Shown piece by piece: positions 1 to 11,520 of a stretch of 64,000 bases of DNA. Source of the DNA: Mimachlamys varia (lineage: Eukaryota > Mollusca > Bivalvia > Pectinida > Pectinidae); contig OX392543.1 of NCBI GenBank assembly GCA_947623455.1, positions 20,334,757-20,398,756 of the forward strand. Reading direction: 5' to 3'. A program made the translations under genes and the position numbers. Each line of letters opens with the position of its first letter. Within the stretch, counting starts at the first letter, position 1. The notes beneath the pieces were generated by a model, which searched no databases, had not been told where the DNA came from, and was given only the letters and a program-made list of their open reading frames with translations.

Positions 1-1200
1 AATCTTAAATGTTTATATTAGATATGAAACTTGTTTGCAAAAGACTGAAATAACATTATATCTATCATGATAAAGCATGCATTTACAGTAGGTCACTTTG
101 ACGTCACAATGGTTATGACGTCATAAGCGTAATATTAACTAAGTGTTTCCATAAAGCGAAACATTAGGTTAATATCACAAAATATTAACCTCCGTATGTG
201 GTCATAATTTGGCCAATGAGAACTGAAGAAAGTCGGACCATATTTAATAATTATAAGTATCTCTTATTTTTCTAGGTGTGTTCCTTATATTTCTAAGTGT
301 GATAGCGTTGCTAAGATCATAAAGTTAATGCTTTCTAATACTGTATCAGTAGCACTGTTCTAAGTCTGATATAAAACATGTATATCACAACACAAAGTTA
401 CAAACCTTTCCATCGAATCGTTTAATACAACTACACAATGTTTGAGCACTGCAGCACAAATAACAGCAACATCGATTTTCCTCTTTCATTTTCGGTTTCA
501 AGGACTTTGGTTTCTTTAACGCTGTAATTTAATCCATATTGTTACTGAAATATAGATCCTCAAATTAGTATGTGATCAAACACAACTCATGCCCGCTTCC
601 TGTCTTTCGTTACAAGATCAGTAATTGTATAATGTAAGTTTGGAATACATTCCAAGGGCCTAGTCAGACATGCTAACGCTTAACTTTATAATGACGCAGG
701 AAAACACAACTCAAATGATTTGCCCATCTTTGGAACAGTTAAGATGCGGCATCAGCAAAGAATAGTTGACGTAATTAGTATAACAAATGCATAGCATGCA
801 TTGAAACCGATTTATCAAGAGGAGATTGTTGTTACAAGGAGCCTCTGATCATAATACCAGCATGCAGACATTCCTTTTTACTCTCTTTGTAAACCTTTAA
901 CATTCTTTGATTCTTTTCGTTATGGAATTTTAGACGAATCGATCTTTACAAACAAGGTCTTATTGCTTTGGAGCTTTTGCCTCATCTTCTTCGTATAATC
1001 GTTTACGTCATAAGGTCGTTGACTCTTGGCCGTTATCATTAAACTGATATTTGGTCTAGTACAGTTTGTTTTCGCATTAAAATTGAACATCAGGTTTTCA
1101 GCTGACGTAACAAATGTGTCTTTATGTGTACCTTTCCCTATGCTGTTTCTTCTCATGCATACATGGTTTCAGAAAATCTCGTCTATTGGTATTGGTAATG
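1..1200. other. Gene-free AT-rich stretch
   Basis: I see no gene here. The short frames have no recognisable domain and no codon pattern. The only notable motif is a pair of TGACGTCA palindromes 17 bp apart at 99-106 and 116-123. Confidence 0.5.
99..123. promoter_or_regulatory. Pair of CRE-type palindromes TGACGTCA
   Basis: Two perfect 8-bp TGACGTCA palindromes lie at 99-106 and 116-123. TGACGTCA is the canonical binding site of CREB/ATF-type bZIP factors. No gene start is visible nearby, so function is unproven. The motif recurs through the window more often than base composition predicts. Confidence 0.3.
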
Positions 1201-1214
1201 TATGCGAGATGATG

Positions 1215-1470
1215 CGTTTTCGCGCAAATAGTCCGCGGTTCACTCCAAAAATCAACACTGACACTGCCAATTTAATATTGTGGTAGAAACAGGTCACACG
1301 ACTCGTGGTTATTGGATATGGAATTTATTTCACTCTCGTTAATTATTTTTTTAAAGATACAAAAGGCACTCGCTAAAGCTCGTGTCTTTTGTAACTTTTA
1401 AAAAATAATTAACTCGAGTGAAATAAATTCCATATCATACAACCACTCGTTGTGTATCCTCTATATATAT
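1215..1470. mobile_element. Foldback element family F, copy 1
   Basis: A long inverted repeat has arms at about 1295-1370 and 1380-1455, containing GGAATTTATTTCACTC and its complement, around a very short loop. To its left lies a conserved non-palindromic piece with TTTTCGCGCAAATAGTCCGC. The same arrangement recurs at 36785-37275, and in a diverged form at 59725-60180. There is no coding capacity, so it is probably a non-autonomous foldback DNA transposon. Confidence 0.6.
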
Positions 1471-1660
1471 ATGAACCTTATTTATTTGAAAACAGTTGTA
1501 CAACCTATAATTTTCAATCACTCTTGTTGGCCCGGATGTAAGCGCGATGTGATGGGGGATATTGATGTTGGAGGAAACAGGACAGGTGACCTCATACCGT
1601 TTCACTTCTGATCGGGTAATCGAACCCGGATAGCTTGGTGATATGCACTGCATCACCCTA
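1471..1660 (-). mobile_element. tRNA-derived SINE, family S1, diverged copy
   Basis: The tail (ATGAACCTTATTTATTT), the conserved TTGTTGGCCCGGATG segment and a degenerate complement of a Pol III B box (TAATCGAACCCGG) match the much better preserved copy at 26379-26620. The Pol III head lies at the right end, so the element is on the minus strand. The head is truncated at about 1660. Confidence 0.65.
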
Positions 1661-2052
1661 TCTTAAATGGTCTGGTTTGGTGTGAATGGACGTCTAGGTG
1701 ACATTTTTGGTAGTTGTTAAAAGATAAATGCTATGGCTTGTAATGGGTGTCTATAATACTGTTAGCCACTGTAGTGTTTGAGTAGTAGAAATGCTCGGGT
1801 GTGGACGAATTCGCGGATATACATGTATAATGCAAATGCAACACCGCAAAAACATCCACTTTTACAGCATCGAATCTACTAATATCTCATTTTGATTGTA
1901 AGGACAGCAGTTAAAAAGTCCGCTTAGTAAGCCCTAAGTCATAAATGATGTCATTAAAGGACTCAGCCTAAAAAAGAAATATTTTACTATATCTTATTAC
2001 TTAGCATTTGAAGTAATACCATTGGTACGTAAAGTTTAATGGTATTGGTAGA

Positions 2053-2086
2053 TTAGGGTTAGGGTTAACCCTAACCCTAACCCTAA
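2053..2086. repeat. Head-to-head TTAGGG/CCCTAA telomere-type palindrome
   Basis: Two TTAGGG units run directly into three CCCTAA units through a TTAA centre. The first 28 bp form a perfect palindrome. TTAGGG is the telomere repeat of molluscs and vertebrates. The sequences either side are not telomeric, so this is an interstitial site. Confidence 0.85.
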
Positions 2087-2738
2087 AACAATGTTATACC
2101 CTATTTTGAAAATTTACGGTGTAATAATCGAGTTATATACCATACAAAATAACTGGTGCAAAGCTATTATTTACTTTCTATTTGTCATACATAGGAAGAT
2201 ATCTTTGTTATACAAATTTCAATTTGTTGAAAATCGATACATTTAATGACACGGCTTATGTTTTGTTTCCTTTGGATTCTGAATAGGTACAGGAAAACTC
2301 ATTGTAGTCCCACTATAATTGTTTATTGGGAAATTGATTTAAATTTCGTTTTCAAACATAGCTGTACATGGGGGTCTCCTTTGGCAAAAGAAAGAAATAA
2401 ATAAACTGAAAAAAGGATAAAATTACTTTCCTCGGGAGGTAATTGAATCAGTACCGAGAAGATGTCGGATAAGTTCTCCAGGAATCCTTTGTAATCCGAT
2501 TAGAATTTTCTATTTTAATCTTATTTACAGGATGTTCTGATATACCCTCGTAATTTGTTTGTACTTTGTAAGAATACAAACGATATATTCGGTCTCATTA
2601 AGCTTCCAGTTATAATCGATTTTCGGAACCCTATTGTTGGACTAAATATGCATGGTTTTCCATGCCAGTATAACACAACCTTAACTTTCAGATTTGATGA
2701 AATCCAAACAAAGCTCATAAAATGTTTTACCAGTTTTC

Positions 2739-3127
2739 CAATCTGATTAAAATACAGATCCTTGTTCTCACTCCGTTTTACAAGGATCTGACATAATCCC
2801 ATAAGAGGTCACGTCCAGATGACCTTTGTCGCCTCTTTACTTAACACTAAAATAATTTTCCAATGACATATCATCTTGCAGAAAGCAATTTCGTCACATT
2901 ATTCGGCACGACTTTTTTAGTGACGAAATGACTAAACGGAAAAATGTGTTTATGCAAGCTTTGTCGCCTCAAAATTTCACTGTCAAAATTCTGCCAGTAG
3001 TAATTTGATTGGCTAATGCGAAAGGTCATCGGGACATGACCCCCTATGGGATTATCTCAGATCTTAACGCAGCAGAGAGAAGTTTACGAAACGGCGCGGA
3101 GATCAAGATATGATTTTAATCAGATTG
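2739..3127 (+). mobile_element. MITE family M, copy 1 (389 bp)
   Basis: The terminal inverted repeats are CAATCTGATTAAAAT and its complement. A perfect 9-bp target duplication, CCAGTTTTC, lies at 2730-2738 and 3128-3136. The interior is non-coding and includes a conserved GATTGGCTAATGC segment. Related copies are at 14997, 16200, 30289, 38173 and 43383. Target duplications of 9-10 bp suggest the Mutator-like superfamily, but no transposase is visible, so the assignment is inference. Confidence 0.85.
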
Positions 3128-3139
3128 CCAGTTTTCCTA

Positions 3140-4810
3140 TGTACAGAATAAACATGTTCATAACAAACATACTTACAATAAATTCATGGTTATAACGTAG
3201 TGTTTTGCATTCCCCAACAGCCCCCCTATCATTTGTTTGGTTTACACATATAACGAACTATTCTATCGAAAACTTATTTCATTGTTCCCCAGAGATTCGT
3301 TATGAACGTTTTATACTTGATAGTATCATCCCTACTTTAAATAATGAAAACGTTGTATCTAATCAGACACTGCATATACTTTGCACATCATGATATAGAC
3401 GTCCTTAAATTTTGATACTCTTACGAGTTCTGTACTTTTTTCCTCCGTTTTTCTATTCTGCACAACGAAAATTTAGACACCTTTTTAGAATTTAAACACG
3501 AAAATTTAGACACCTTTTTAGAACTTAGACATATAATTTAGAATTTAGACACCCAATTTAGAATTCAGGCACATGATTTAGACAAAAAAATAAGATACTC
3601 TCTTACATATTCAATAAAAAATAGCATTTATTATTCACTCTCTACATTTGGTGTGTGTGAACTAATGCCTTTAGAAAACTAGGACACTTCTTGATACCCC
3701 AAGCGCATGTTATTTTCAACTGCTCAGTGCAAGTCGATGGTAGACAAACGAAGGAAATAATTTTTATACGTCAGTATTTCCTCGTGATTTAGCAGGATCA
3801 ATTATGTCATATCAAGCTAAACTGTTACTTACTACATCTTCCATCTTTGACATGTGCGATATGGAGAAATCGTAACAACAATAATTTCCTTGGTACAGCA
3901 TTCATATTCGTGTGGTTTGAGTGTTTCCAGACCAAAGTAATATATAACATTCTAATGACTCTGAAAACAACCCGATTTATTTCCCATAGCATAAGCATAT
4001 ATGGAGACAAATAGGGAGAAGTTGAAAGACAGAACCATAAATAAGCAAACTTGAGAAAATTCATAAAATTTATATGTAAGCAAAAGACTGGAAATATTTC
4101 TTGGGAGGATGTGAATCGTCCTAACAACCTTACAGACTCAATAACAGTTCTCGTGGATATACATTTTGCCATCTAGGGGTGGAAAGCTTCTGGTGTTTCT
4201 CATGACATAGTATGATGTTCTATATAATACGCTAACGACCAATAAATAAGAATAAGGAGCAGAGTCTGGCTGGGAAAGACAAATTTATCGTGATTAAATA
4301 CATACGTATTAGTGATATATCGCGGACAGACGAGGGGTTAAAGACTCTCGACCTTCAATCATCTCGTCTGTCGATAATTTTCAGGGAGCTGATTGCTTTT
4401 GCTACTGAAGATTCATATGTGAATCATCTTCAATTACCCCTCTTTGCTTGTACTACAAAGTACGATCATAAATTTAACTTTTCTGATATGTAAACTGATT
4501 TATATCGAAAGAATAGTGGTAAGCTATGGTAGACAACCAGTCAAAACCTTTATTAGACACTACAAAATGTGATACGGTTTTTTTTAGGGAATTTAAAAAA
4601 AAAAATTCAATGTAACATTTTCTTTACAACTTGCACTTCATACTTGTTCAAATGGGAAGATATCTTTCCTATAAAACAAAAAAAAAAGATAAATAATTTT
4701 ATCGTTCAAGATCAGATATATGTTCAGAGTGGCATAGTGGGTGATATGTGCTGTTTTTTATATGAGAAGACATTTTTTCTTAGATTAACTATCTATATAA
4801 CAAATAACGG
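3140..4810. other. Gene-free stretch with short AT-rich repeats
   Basis: A 115-codon frame on the minus strand at 3825-4172 has no recognisable domain and I do not call it a gene. At about 3470-3590 a short imperfect repeat contains ACGAAAATTTAGACACC and TTTAGAATTTAGACACC. I see nothing else. Confidence 0.4.
3468..3585. repeat. Short tandem repeat with AATTTAGACACC core
   Basis: Four to five imperfect units of about 20-38 bp share (T)TTAGAATTTAGACAC. The first two units, of about 38 bp, are nearly identical. Confidence 0.6.
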
Positions 4811-4814
4811 ATGA

Positions 4815-5160
4815 TAGATGACGTAACACACACATGTACTGCACCTTTTAAATTTAGTAATAGATACAGCGTGCCGAAAAACGGAATTAAACTGCACCAT
4901 ACAGCTGTTTTGTCCTCCTAGGACTCTTCAGTGATGCTAGGGGCCAAAAGGTTAGATCAAAAATTGCTAAACTAATGTAGAAGCAGAAGGGTCAGGTGCG
5001 TAAAACCCCTTTAAATTTTAAAATTTAGAAGTAAAATTAAACTAGTTCTGTATAATTTCAAATCGTGTACTACGAAAATATGTTTATTATTTACCGTGCC
5101 ACTACTCAAATGAGATAACTGTGGCTATCGAGGCTCCAGCAAAGCTCGGGGACTAAAAAA
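4815..5160 (+). mobile_element. Repeat X, copy 1
   Basis: This dispersed repeat begins GATGACGTAACACACAC and ends near CTCGGGGACTAAAA. It contains TTTAGTAATAGATACAG and CTCTTCAGTGATGCTAGG. Copies at 7640-7935 and 14063-14440 share the same start and order. There is no coding capacity and I cannot name the class. Confidence 0.6.
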
Positions 5161-5660
5161 TCCACCAAAAATGCAGATGATATATCAGAAATGTGATTAT
5201 AAATACCGACACGATGCATCGTCAGGCTTCAAATATCCAGGAAGTAGATTTTAATTTGCAAACTAACCAATGCAAAAGCGCTATATTTAATGGCTGTCAT
5301 TACGAATGTCACAGATTGGAATCACATCGTTTCAGTTAAGCTTTCCAGCTTAAAAACGATACTTTATATATACGATTTTAATGAGAAATCAAAATAAAAC
5401 TGGCATTTCGTTTCACCGAGAAACATGATGTTTTATTGAAGGGAATTAATTTTTTGTGGAAATGCCTTACAACGGCTCTGTCTGTTTAGGCGTTTTGGTG
5501 TAAAATATAGATTGTACAAACAGCATGTAATACATACAGATGTACACTGTTCCAAACTCCTAAAGCAATATATAAGTACTATCCACACAACACACATTAC
5601 CGTTATTTATATTTATACCGATTTCATCAGTTTTTAACCTAAATGTAGTAGATCTTTTTA
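5160..5660. other. Gene-free stretch
   Basis: AT-rich sequence with no supported frame, repeat or RNA gene that I can see. Confidence 0.4.
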
Positions 5661-5664
5661 TCCT

Positions 5665-5830
5665 TAGAACGTGATGGAAACTTTCGGAACACCTGGTCTT
5701 TTTGGGTTTTTTTGTACTTTTCTTGGGTCCCCTTGTAAATTGTTCCTTTGTTTATAGTTTGTCCAATACTAATCGATTTGGATTTTGGATTATTGTTTTA
5801 TGGACGTTTGGTATTCTCTGACTTTCATTA
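5665..5830 (+). mobile_element. 3' tail of retroelement family P, diverged copy
   Basis: It matches the common tail: TTCGGAACACCTGGTCTT, then a spacer, then AATCGATTTGGATTTTGG, ending at TTTGGTATTCTCTGA. The same tail follows reverse transcriptase remnants at 13862, 24376 and 52080. A 5'-truncated copy fits retrotransposition. Confidence 0.6.
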
Positions 5831-7540
5831 TGTTTGGTATTATAAGTGCCTTACAGTAGATGCTATACAATATTTATGCAATAAATACAACTACCTTATA
5901 TAATTGGTCAGGCGCTAACTATCAGCCCAATGTTACCTGGCTAAAATATCACTATGAGTATACGTATGGCGATGTGCGGAAGAGGTATTTAAGGATTAAC
6001 CTTTTGTTTGTTTAGTGAATGTGATCATAAATCCAATGAAGCGGAAGGTAAATTTTAAATCTTTAAATTAACCGACTTCACTATAAATACTTATCGAGTG
6101 AAAGGCAGTGAGGACTGTAAATATTGTGTTATGTTTATAGTGGGACTGTGTTTCCAATGGCATCTTTTATAGTGCCTCACTCTGATACTAAAGCACAGAT
6201 ACTTCAAAACTCGCCCAGGATCAATTTGGTTGTTGGAGTTGTGTGGGCAAGGGAAAAACATTTAATCTTGGCATATTACCCTATGTTTCGTACACACACC
6301 GCCAAATGTTGCTTGTGTTTCCTACCTTTGGCTGGCGTCTTTCCAGATATGGTAGTTTGTTCCAGGTTCATATTAGTACTTTCATGCACTCGGGATACTT
6401 GTGATGTATAATTGTTAGTCAGAAAAAGATGGCCAATAGCTTTCTTCAATTTAATGGTTCCGATATGCGGATTCCTTTTTTATTTGGCTTTAATAGTGTA
6501 CTTTAAAGAAACAATTAATTTGATATATCAGTTGGCTATAGATAAACATTTGTAGGAGGTCGAGTAGTTCATTACGTAACTTTCTTATTATTCCAAAAAA
6601 TGGATTTCAATATCCCAATTTGTAGTTAATATTTTTGGGGGTATTCCGGTTTCTATCGGTATTAGAAAAAAACAATCTTGGGCGCGTCCTTCCGGGCCAA
6701 CAAGAGTGATTCATTTCTAAAATGGAAATAATATGTTTTATGGTTTGAAAAATTGATGGAAACTGTTCATTGATATATATTTAAAATTTGTAAAGTATAT
6801 ATCTGTTGCCATGTTCACAAGAGTATATATACGGAATAGAAATTAGCAGAATCTGATATAAAATAATAAGTATCTTGATAAAAGGATATAGCTTGTTATT
6901 ACACCTACATTGTAATATGACATTAGTTTTGATTTGTCTCCCATTAAAGGCTATTAGTGTGTATTAACTGGAGGAGGGGCGGTAGCACATTGAATTGTGT
7001 ATGTAAGATTTATAATAATCTACGCTCTTACAATATGGGATGCTGTAATACACGGCGTGGTATACATAGTATCTACTTTCGAGATCGCTAAATCTTACGA
7101 TGAAATCATTATTTTTGGTTGAATCTTTATTTTTGTTTCGGGTATTTTTAGTACACTAAATCCGCTTACAAATAAAAAGTTCCAATTTTTCTCATTTATA
7201 GTCCTTCCTACTTCATACACGAAATAACGGGTTTTTTTTTAACTTACCACGAAAACTTTAGCCGTATGAAAATACATGATTTTACAGTATATGGTTAATG
7301 ACATTTTAGAATACTGCTGTAGACTAACGATTAAAATGGAGTAAGTTGTATATCATCCGGTGTATCATTAGAAGGTTTAGATGAGAGTTAAACTGTGACC
7401 TCGTTACATGGAGTCTTTGCGCGCGAACATTTCAACTCGTAAATGTTAATTTGAAGACTATTTAGAGTATATCGAAGCGTCAATAAAACCATAATCTGAT
7501 ATCTCAAATTCGATTTAACTAGATGCTAAATATCCCTAAA
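5830..7540. other. Gene-free stretch with a SINE scrap
   Basis: A 95-codon frame at 6124-6411 has no recognisable domain. At 6678-6715, CCGGGCCAACAAGAGTGATT matches a fragment of SINE family S1. Nothing else is supported. Confidence 0.4.
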
Positions 7541-7935
7541 TGGCCCCTAGCAAAACTGACGAGTCATAGAAGAACGAAACAGCTGTATGATTCAGCATCA
7601 TTCATTTTTTCGGCATACTGTATCTATTACTTAATCTAAAAGATGACGTAACACACACTTATACTGCACCTTTTACATTTAGTAATAGATTCAGTATGCC
7701 AAAAAATGAATTAACTTGTATCGTCCTTCTTGGACTCTTCAGTGATGCTAGGGGCTAAAGGGTGGGAATCCAAAATTTCTAAACTAATGTAGAAGTAGAA
7801 GGGTCAGGTGCGTAAAACCCCTTTAATTTATGAATTCAAAAGCAAAATTAAACTAGTCATGAATAATTTGAAATCGTGTACTACGGAAATATGCATATTA
7901 TGTACCGTGCCACTACTCAAATGGTGCAGCATCTG
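7540..7935 (+). mobile_element. Repeat X, copy 2, with an added inverted arm
   Basis: The right part (7645-7935) is a direct copy of repeat X. The left part (about 7540-7643) is the reverse complement of its first 100 bp, for example CGGCATACTGTATCTATTAC facing TAGTAATAGATTCAGTATGC. Together they make a foldback with a spacer of about 35 bp. Copies at 4815 and 14063 lack this arm. Confidence 0.65.
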
Positions 7936-9034
7936 TGTGGGAGGGTGACGTCATCATAGTAACATGATAAGAATCCATGGTTTACCTGATGCCGTGCCTA
8001 ATGACTGCCTAATGTATTACACAAACGTTAGCAGGAATTTAAAGACCTACCAGGAATCCGTGTATACAGCAGCGAGAGGTGTCTTAAATGATATCCCAGA
8101 AATGTGATGAAAGCTACACCTCTGGAAGATCGTGTTATAAGTTTTGTTACTCACAATAGGCAAGTTTTATGGTTGTAATCAGCTACTCGCAGGGACATGA
8201 AATGTATTCCATTTATCAGAATGTTCCAGTTGTGTTATCTTCGCACTGGTCTTCTAATGGAGCAGAAAGTTCCGAATTTCGTTCCTGTGGGTGAAAATTA
8301 TTTTCCGGAAATATTCTAAATGGTTCATTCGTAAAATTGCAATACAATGCAAGTTATCGCTTTTGCATGATATTGGTGTAACATTGAGTCGGCAGTAACG
8401 TATTTTAATGAAGGAATATAGTTTATCTGGTTACAGCTATATCTATTTACAATTTATTGAACATCTGAAACGATAACCATTCACCGGCTGCCATATTGGA
8501 TCTGGTTTCGAACCCTCAGATGAAACGTTTCCTATGAACTGGTTGGTTCCGGCGGAACGTAGCATTCTATTTAGCGGAACATCTGGCTCGTACTGGAACA
8601 CCCGTAGCGTTCCGCCAGATGGAACACCCTATTACTATTTCTATGTCATATAACGGATGGTGTTTTAACTCTTTCATCCCTGGACACACCTCTCCCTTTT
8701 AAGGCAGGAATAATTCGTTATGAAATTGCATGGATGAATCGGTTTATTATGTTGATAAGAATGTGCTACTTTTTGTTGTCGTTAAGAGACAGTTACCGCC
8801 ATACGTCTATCACACCCAGTGACTCGGAGTATTTACTATTGTGACGTCACCAATTTCATTTTTGTCTTCACTTTTTGTTTTTGTTCAATATAAGCTAAAA
8901 ATAACTAAATAGTGTAATATAACTAACAATATTAAGGTAATGGACGTTTTATCACATATTGTAACAGTCCTATAACACGCATTGCTATTACTGACAAACT
9001 TACCTAAAGCCCTACCGGGATTTCTTCTTGATCT
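7936..9034. other. Gene-free stretch upstream of gene 1
   Basis: No gene or RNA is recognised. TGACGTCA palindromes lie at 7946-7953 and 8842-8849. The second is about 660 bp upstream of the gene 1 start codon, so it falls either in the promoter or in the 5' UTR intron. Several short GTTCCGGCGGAACG-type palindromes occur at about 8545-8625. Confidence 0.4.
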
Positions 9035-9036
9035 TC

Positions 9037-9081
9037 AGAAGTTTACGGAACGGAGCGGAAATAAAGATATTTTAATCAGCA
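9037..9081 (+). mobile_element. Scrap of MITE family M right end
   Basis: AGAAGTTTACGGAACGGAGC, then ATAAAGATATTTTAATCAG, matches the last 45 bp of MITE family M. The left end is missing. Confidence 0.55.
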
Positions 9082-9425
9082 GTGATACTAATTAGCTTTA
9101 GACTATTTCATTATATCTACAGACTTCCTAATTGACAGTCAATGGTCACACATAGTAATATAGAATTTCTCCGCCCATTCATGGTTTCAACCAACCATTT
9201 TGACGCCATGTTGAAATTGTGTTGCTTGACAGAAAATAACTTCTGTAGACAAAGTAGTGTAAACATGGTATTCAAAACTTGCAACTAAACAGCAAAACAA
9301 ACTTTTGCATGTGTGTATACAGTTTGTTTATTAAAAACATATTTATATTTCGAAAAACTATTATTTTGATTGAAATAGTGTTGAAATCTTTACTCACAGC
9401 ATTTTCGATTTTTTGTATTTTTCAG

Positions 9426-9499
9426 AAATCCAAAAGGACATAGTTGTTGACTAGAAAAAAGGTTGTACCATCAGAAGAGCCATTTGGATAAAAAGCAGT
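9426..9499 (+). other. 5' UTR part of the gene 1 coding exon
   Basis: A pyrimidine-rich tract ending TTGTATTTTTCAG at 9413-9425 is a good splice acceptor, so the exon probably starts at 9426. The reading frame of the ATG carries an in-frame TAG at 9452-9454, which supports 9500 as the true start. The donor and first exon lie upstream and I could not place them. Confidence 0.6.
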
Positions 9500-9922
9500 A
9501 TGGCTTCAGCGCAAGTCAAGCCTAAATCCCCATATGTCTACACATACTCAACGGATACAATGCAATCAACAGAGGACAGAAAGAAAAGTGCTTCTGTCAA
9601 AATCGCAGAAGGCAGTAAAAAGGAAGATGGATCCAAATCGAAAAGTGGACAAAATAAAAAAACATGTAATGTGCCGGATACAAATCTACTCCTGGCGTGT
9701 TTGGTGACTGTATGTTTCCATCCTATATTTGGTGCAGTTGCGGCATATTTGTCTATCTCCGCCGCTAGCGCATACAGGGACGGGCGCCGGAAGGAAGGCG
9801 AGATGCGCGCATTTATCTCCGTCATTGTTAGTCTCGTTGGAATCGTATTCACCGTTGTCTTGGTGATGACGCTAGTCCTATGGCTGACCATTGGCGATTA
9901 TAAACTTCCCGTAGAGAGTTGA
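9500..9922 (+). CDS. CD225/dispanin (IFITM-like) family membrane protein, gene 1
   Basis: A 140-residue protein. Residues 1-60 are polar, rich in Lys, Ser and Gly, with a Tyr cluster at 12-16, and are probably cytosolic. Residues 62-90 form a first hydrophobic segment (LLLACLVTVCFHPIFGAV) and residues 104-130 a second. Between them, SAASAYRDGRRKEGEMRAF fits the family loop in which a Gly and a small residue follow the first helix. Cys66 and Cys72 sit where IFITM proteins carry palmitoylated cysteines. Family members act at endosomal and plasma membranes. IFITMs alter membrane fusion and restrict viruses, while other dispanins have unrelated roles, so antiviral function is only possible here. 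The start has a good context (A at -3, G at +4) and an upstream in-frame stop. The CDS is a single exon. I am confident of the family and unsure of the role. Confidence 0.85.
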   Translation: MASAQVKPKSPYVYTYSTDTMQSTEDRKKSASVKIAEGSKKEDGSKSKSGQNKKTCNVPDTNLLLACLVTVCFHPIFGAVAAYLSISAASAYRDGRRKEGEMRAFISVIVSLVGIVFTVVLVMTLVLWLTIGDYKLPVES

Positions 9923-10201
9923 TGGCACCGATTCTGATTTACGGCTACCCTAGGTCGATATTAGAAACAAATCATCAAAGATAGATTTTGATACTGTTCC
10001 GAGCTCACGCGGGCTGGTGAATGGGCGTCGATAGGGATCGTAATTGAGCCCACACACTCTATATGGTGTTCAAGCGTCCACACGAATGAATGTACCATGT
10101 GAAACGTTTCGTAGAAGCAGATCTTTACGCGTGTTTGAACGGAACGTAACTGTCACTCATCATCCGTTTCCACAATGCAGAGTAAATTAACACCATTGTG
10201 A

Positions 10202-10791
10202 TGACGTCATCGATTACATTCTTCACAAAGACATCGAACTGGAGGTAGATTAGTATATAATGATATGTAGCATTCTCTGTGAATATGTTATAGTATACCA
10301 AAACAACGAATTAGAACCACAAGTACCGGCTGACTATAAAATATCATCCAATCAAAGAGCTCGGTCGTTTGATATAGAATATACATGTATTGAACATCAG
10401 CTTCCATTTATCTGTTACTTTTAACTAATTAATTAATTATCTTAAAGTTTATAATTATTGGTTCAATGATGGGACAAAATGCATGTTCGTATGCGGTACA
10501 AAGCATACCGTTGGTAGTCGGCAGAACGCACATTCATTTGCTTTAAAAATCTTTAATAAAGATACATATACATCACTGTAAATATTTCATCAATATTAAC
10601 ACATCAACGCATAATCCGTCTCATATTAAGACAAATATATGACGTCATCAAGAATCACGCTTAATGTATGTATCACGCACACTCCTAGATAATTTATGAA
10701 GCAATTATATATTAAAGGGACCGTGTCATCATATATTACTATATTTCGTTAACCATGTCGAATAATCTGAGTTATCCGGAATGTGACGTCA
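10202..10791. promoter_or_regulatory. Three TGACGTCA palindromes around the gene 1 3' end
   Basis: Perfect CRE-type sites lie at 10202-10209, 10640-10647 and 10784-10791, with a fourth at 11775-11782. The first lies inside the likely 3' UTR. The motif identity is certain; regulatory activity is inference. Confidence 0.3.
10555..10560 (+). terminator. Candidate polyadenylation signal AATAAA for gene 1
   Basis: This is the first canonical AATAAA I see downstream of the gene 1 stop codon in the correct orientation. It implies a 3' UTR of about 650 bases. Use of the site is unproven. Confidence 0.4.
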
Positions 10792-10964
10792 TCGTGTTTT
10801 GAGATAGAGTAAGGCCTTTACGAGCCTGAATCACGAATTCAAGGATCTCTGCGTCCCACTCTTGAAAAAACAATATATTTAAAATATCTAGCCGTCTCCT
10901 CTTAATCTTGTTTGGACATAAATGTTGCGGATTTTAACAACAAGTTTTCTATTGGCTGAGTTGC

Positions 10965-11520
10965 TTAGTTGCCAAGTGCAACGTTAACAAGCAACACTTT
11001 GGATGTCTAAAGTTCGACCTTTTAATATTTTATTGTCCATTTTACAATCATCATATTTTAGTCGCAAAAGTCGCGGAAGGAATTATTACTGTGTATAAAT
11101 ATTTCAGTTATCCATGTTGACCAATTGTTTATATCTACTAACAATGAGATACAACACTATAAACGTTCAAAATTCTTCTTTGTATACTGTATTGTCCTTT
11201 TCACATTTACAACTTTTTGTTGTCGCGGAAGGTATTATTTCTGTCTATAACCATCTATGTTGACTTAGTAGCGCAATTGTTAAGAGCTACAGAAAAAGCA
11301 ACACTCTGAAGGTCCAAGGTTCGACTTTTTATACTCTATTGTCTATTTAACTTTTTAAAAGTGTTTTGTCCTAAAAGTCGATAAAGATATTATTTATGTG
11401 TACAAATATTCCTGCTGACTAAGTAGCTCATTTAATTTAAGAGCAACAGTAATAAGCAGCAACATAAAACTTCAAAGTCGACTTTTTACACTTTTTATTG
11501 ATTTCATCGTGTTGTCTAAG
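10965..11520. repeat. Diverged tandem repeat of about 155 bp, four units, tRNA-like module
   Basis: Units start near 10970, 11120, 11262 and 11412. Shared blocks are GACTTAGTAGC..TTAAGAGC, then GGTTCGACTTTTTATAC, then TATTGTC and AAAAGTCG. The first two blocks resemble Pol III A and B boxes, so this may be a tandemly duplicated tRNA-derived SINE. Divergence is high and the second unit is poorly preserved. Confidence 0.45.

Noticed and set aside
2521..2802. Overlapping frames at 2521-2802 and 2555-2746 as genes
   Set aside because: They straddle the left end of MITE copy 1. The same peptide segment (CQILxKRSENKDLYFNQI) at 38033-38236 is just another MITE copy.
9538..9891. 117-codon minus-strand frame
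   Set aside because: It is the antisense shadow of the gene 1 coding sequence, which has the family features and a proper start.
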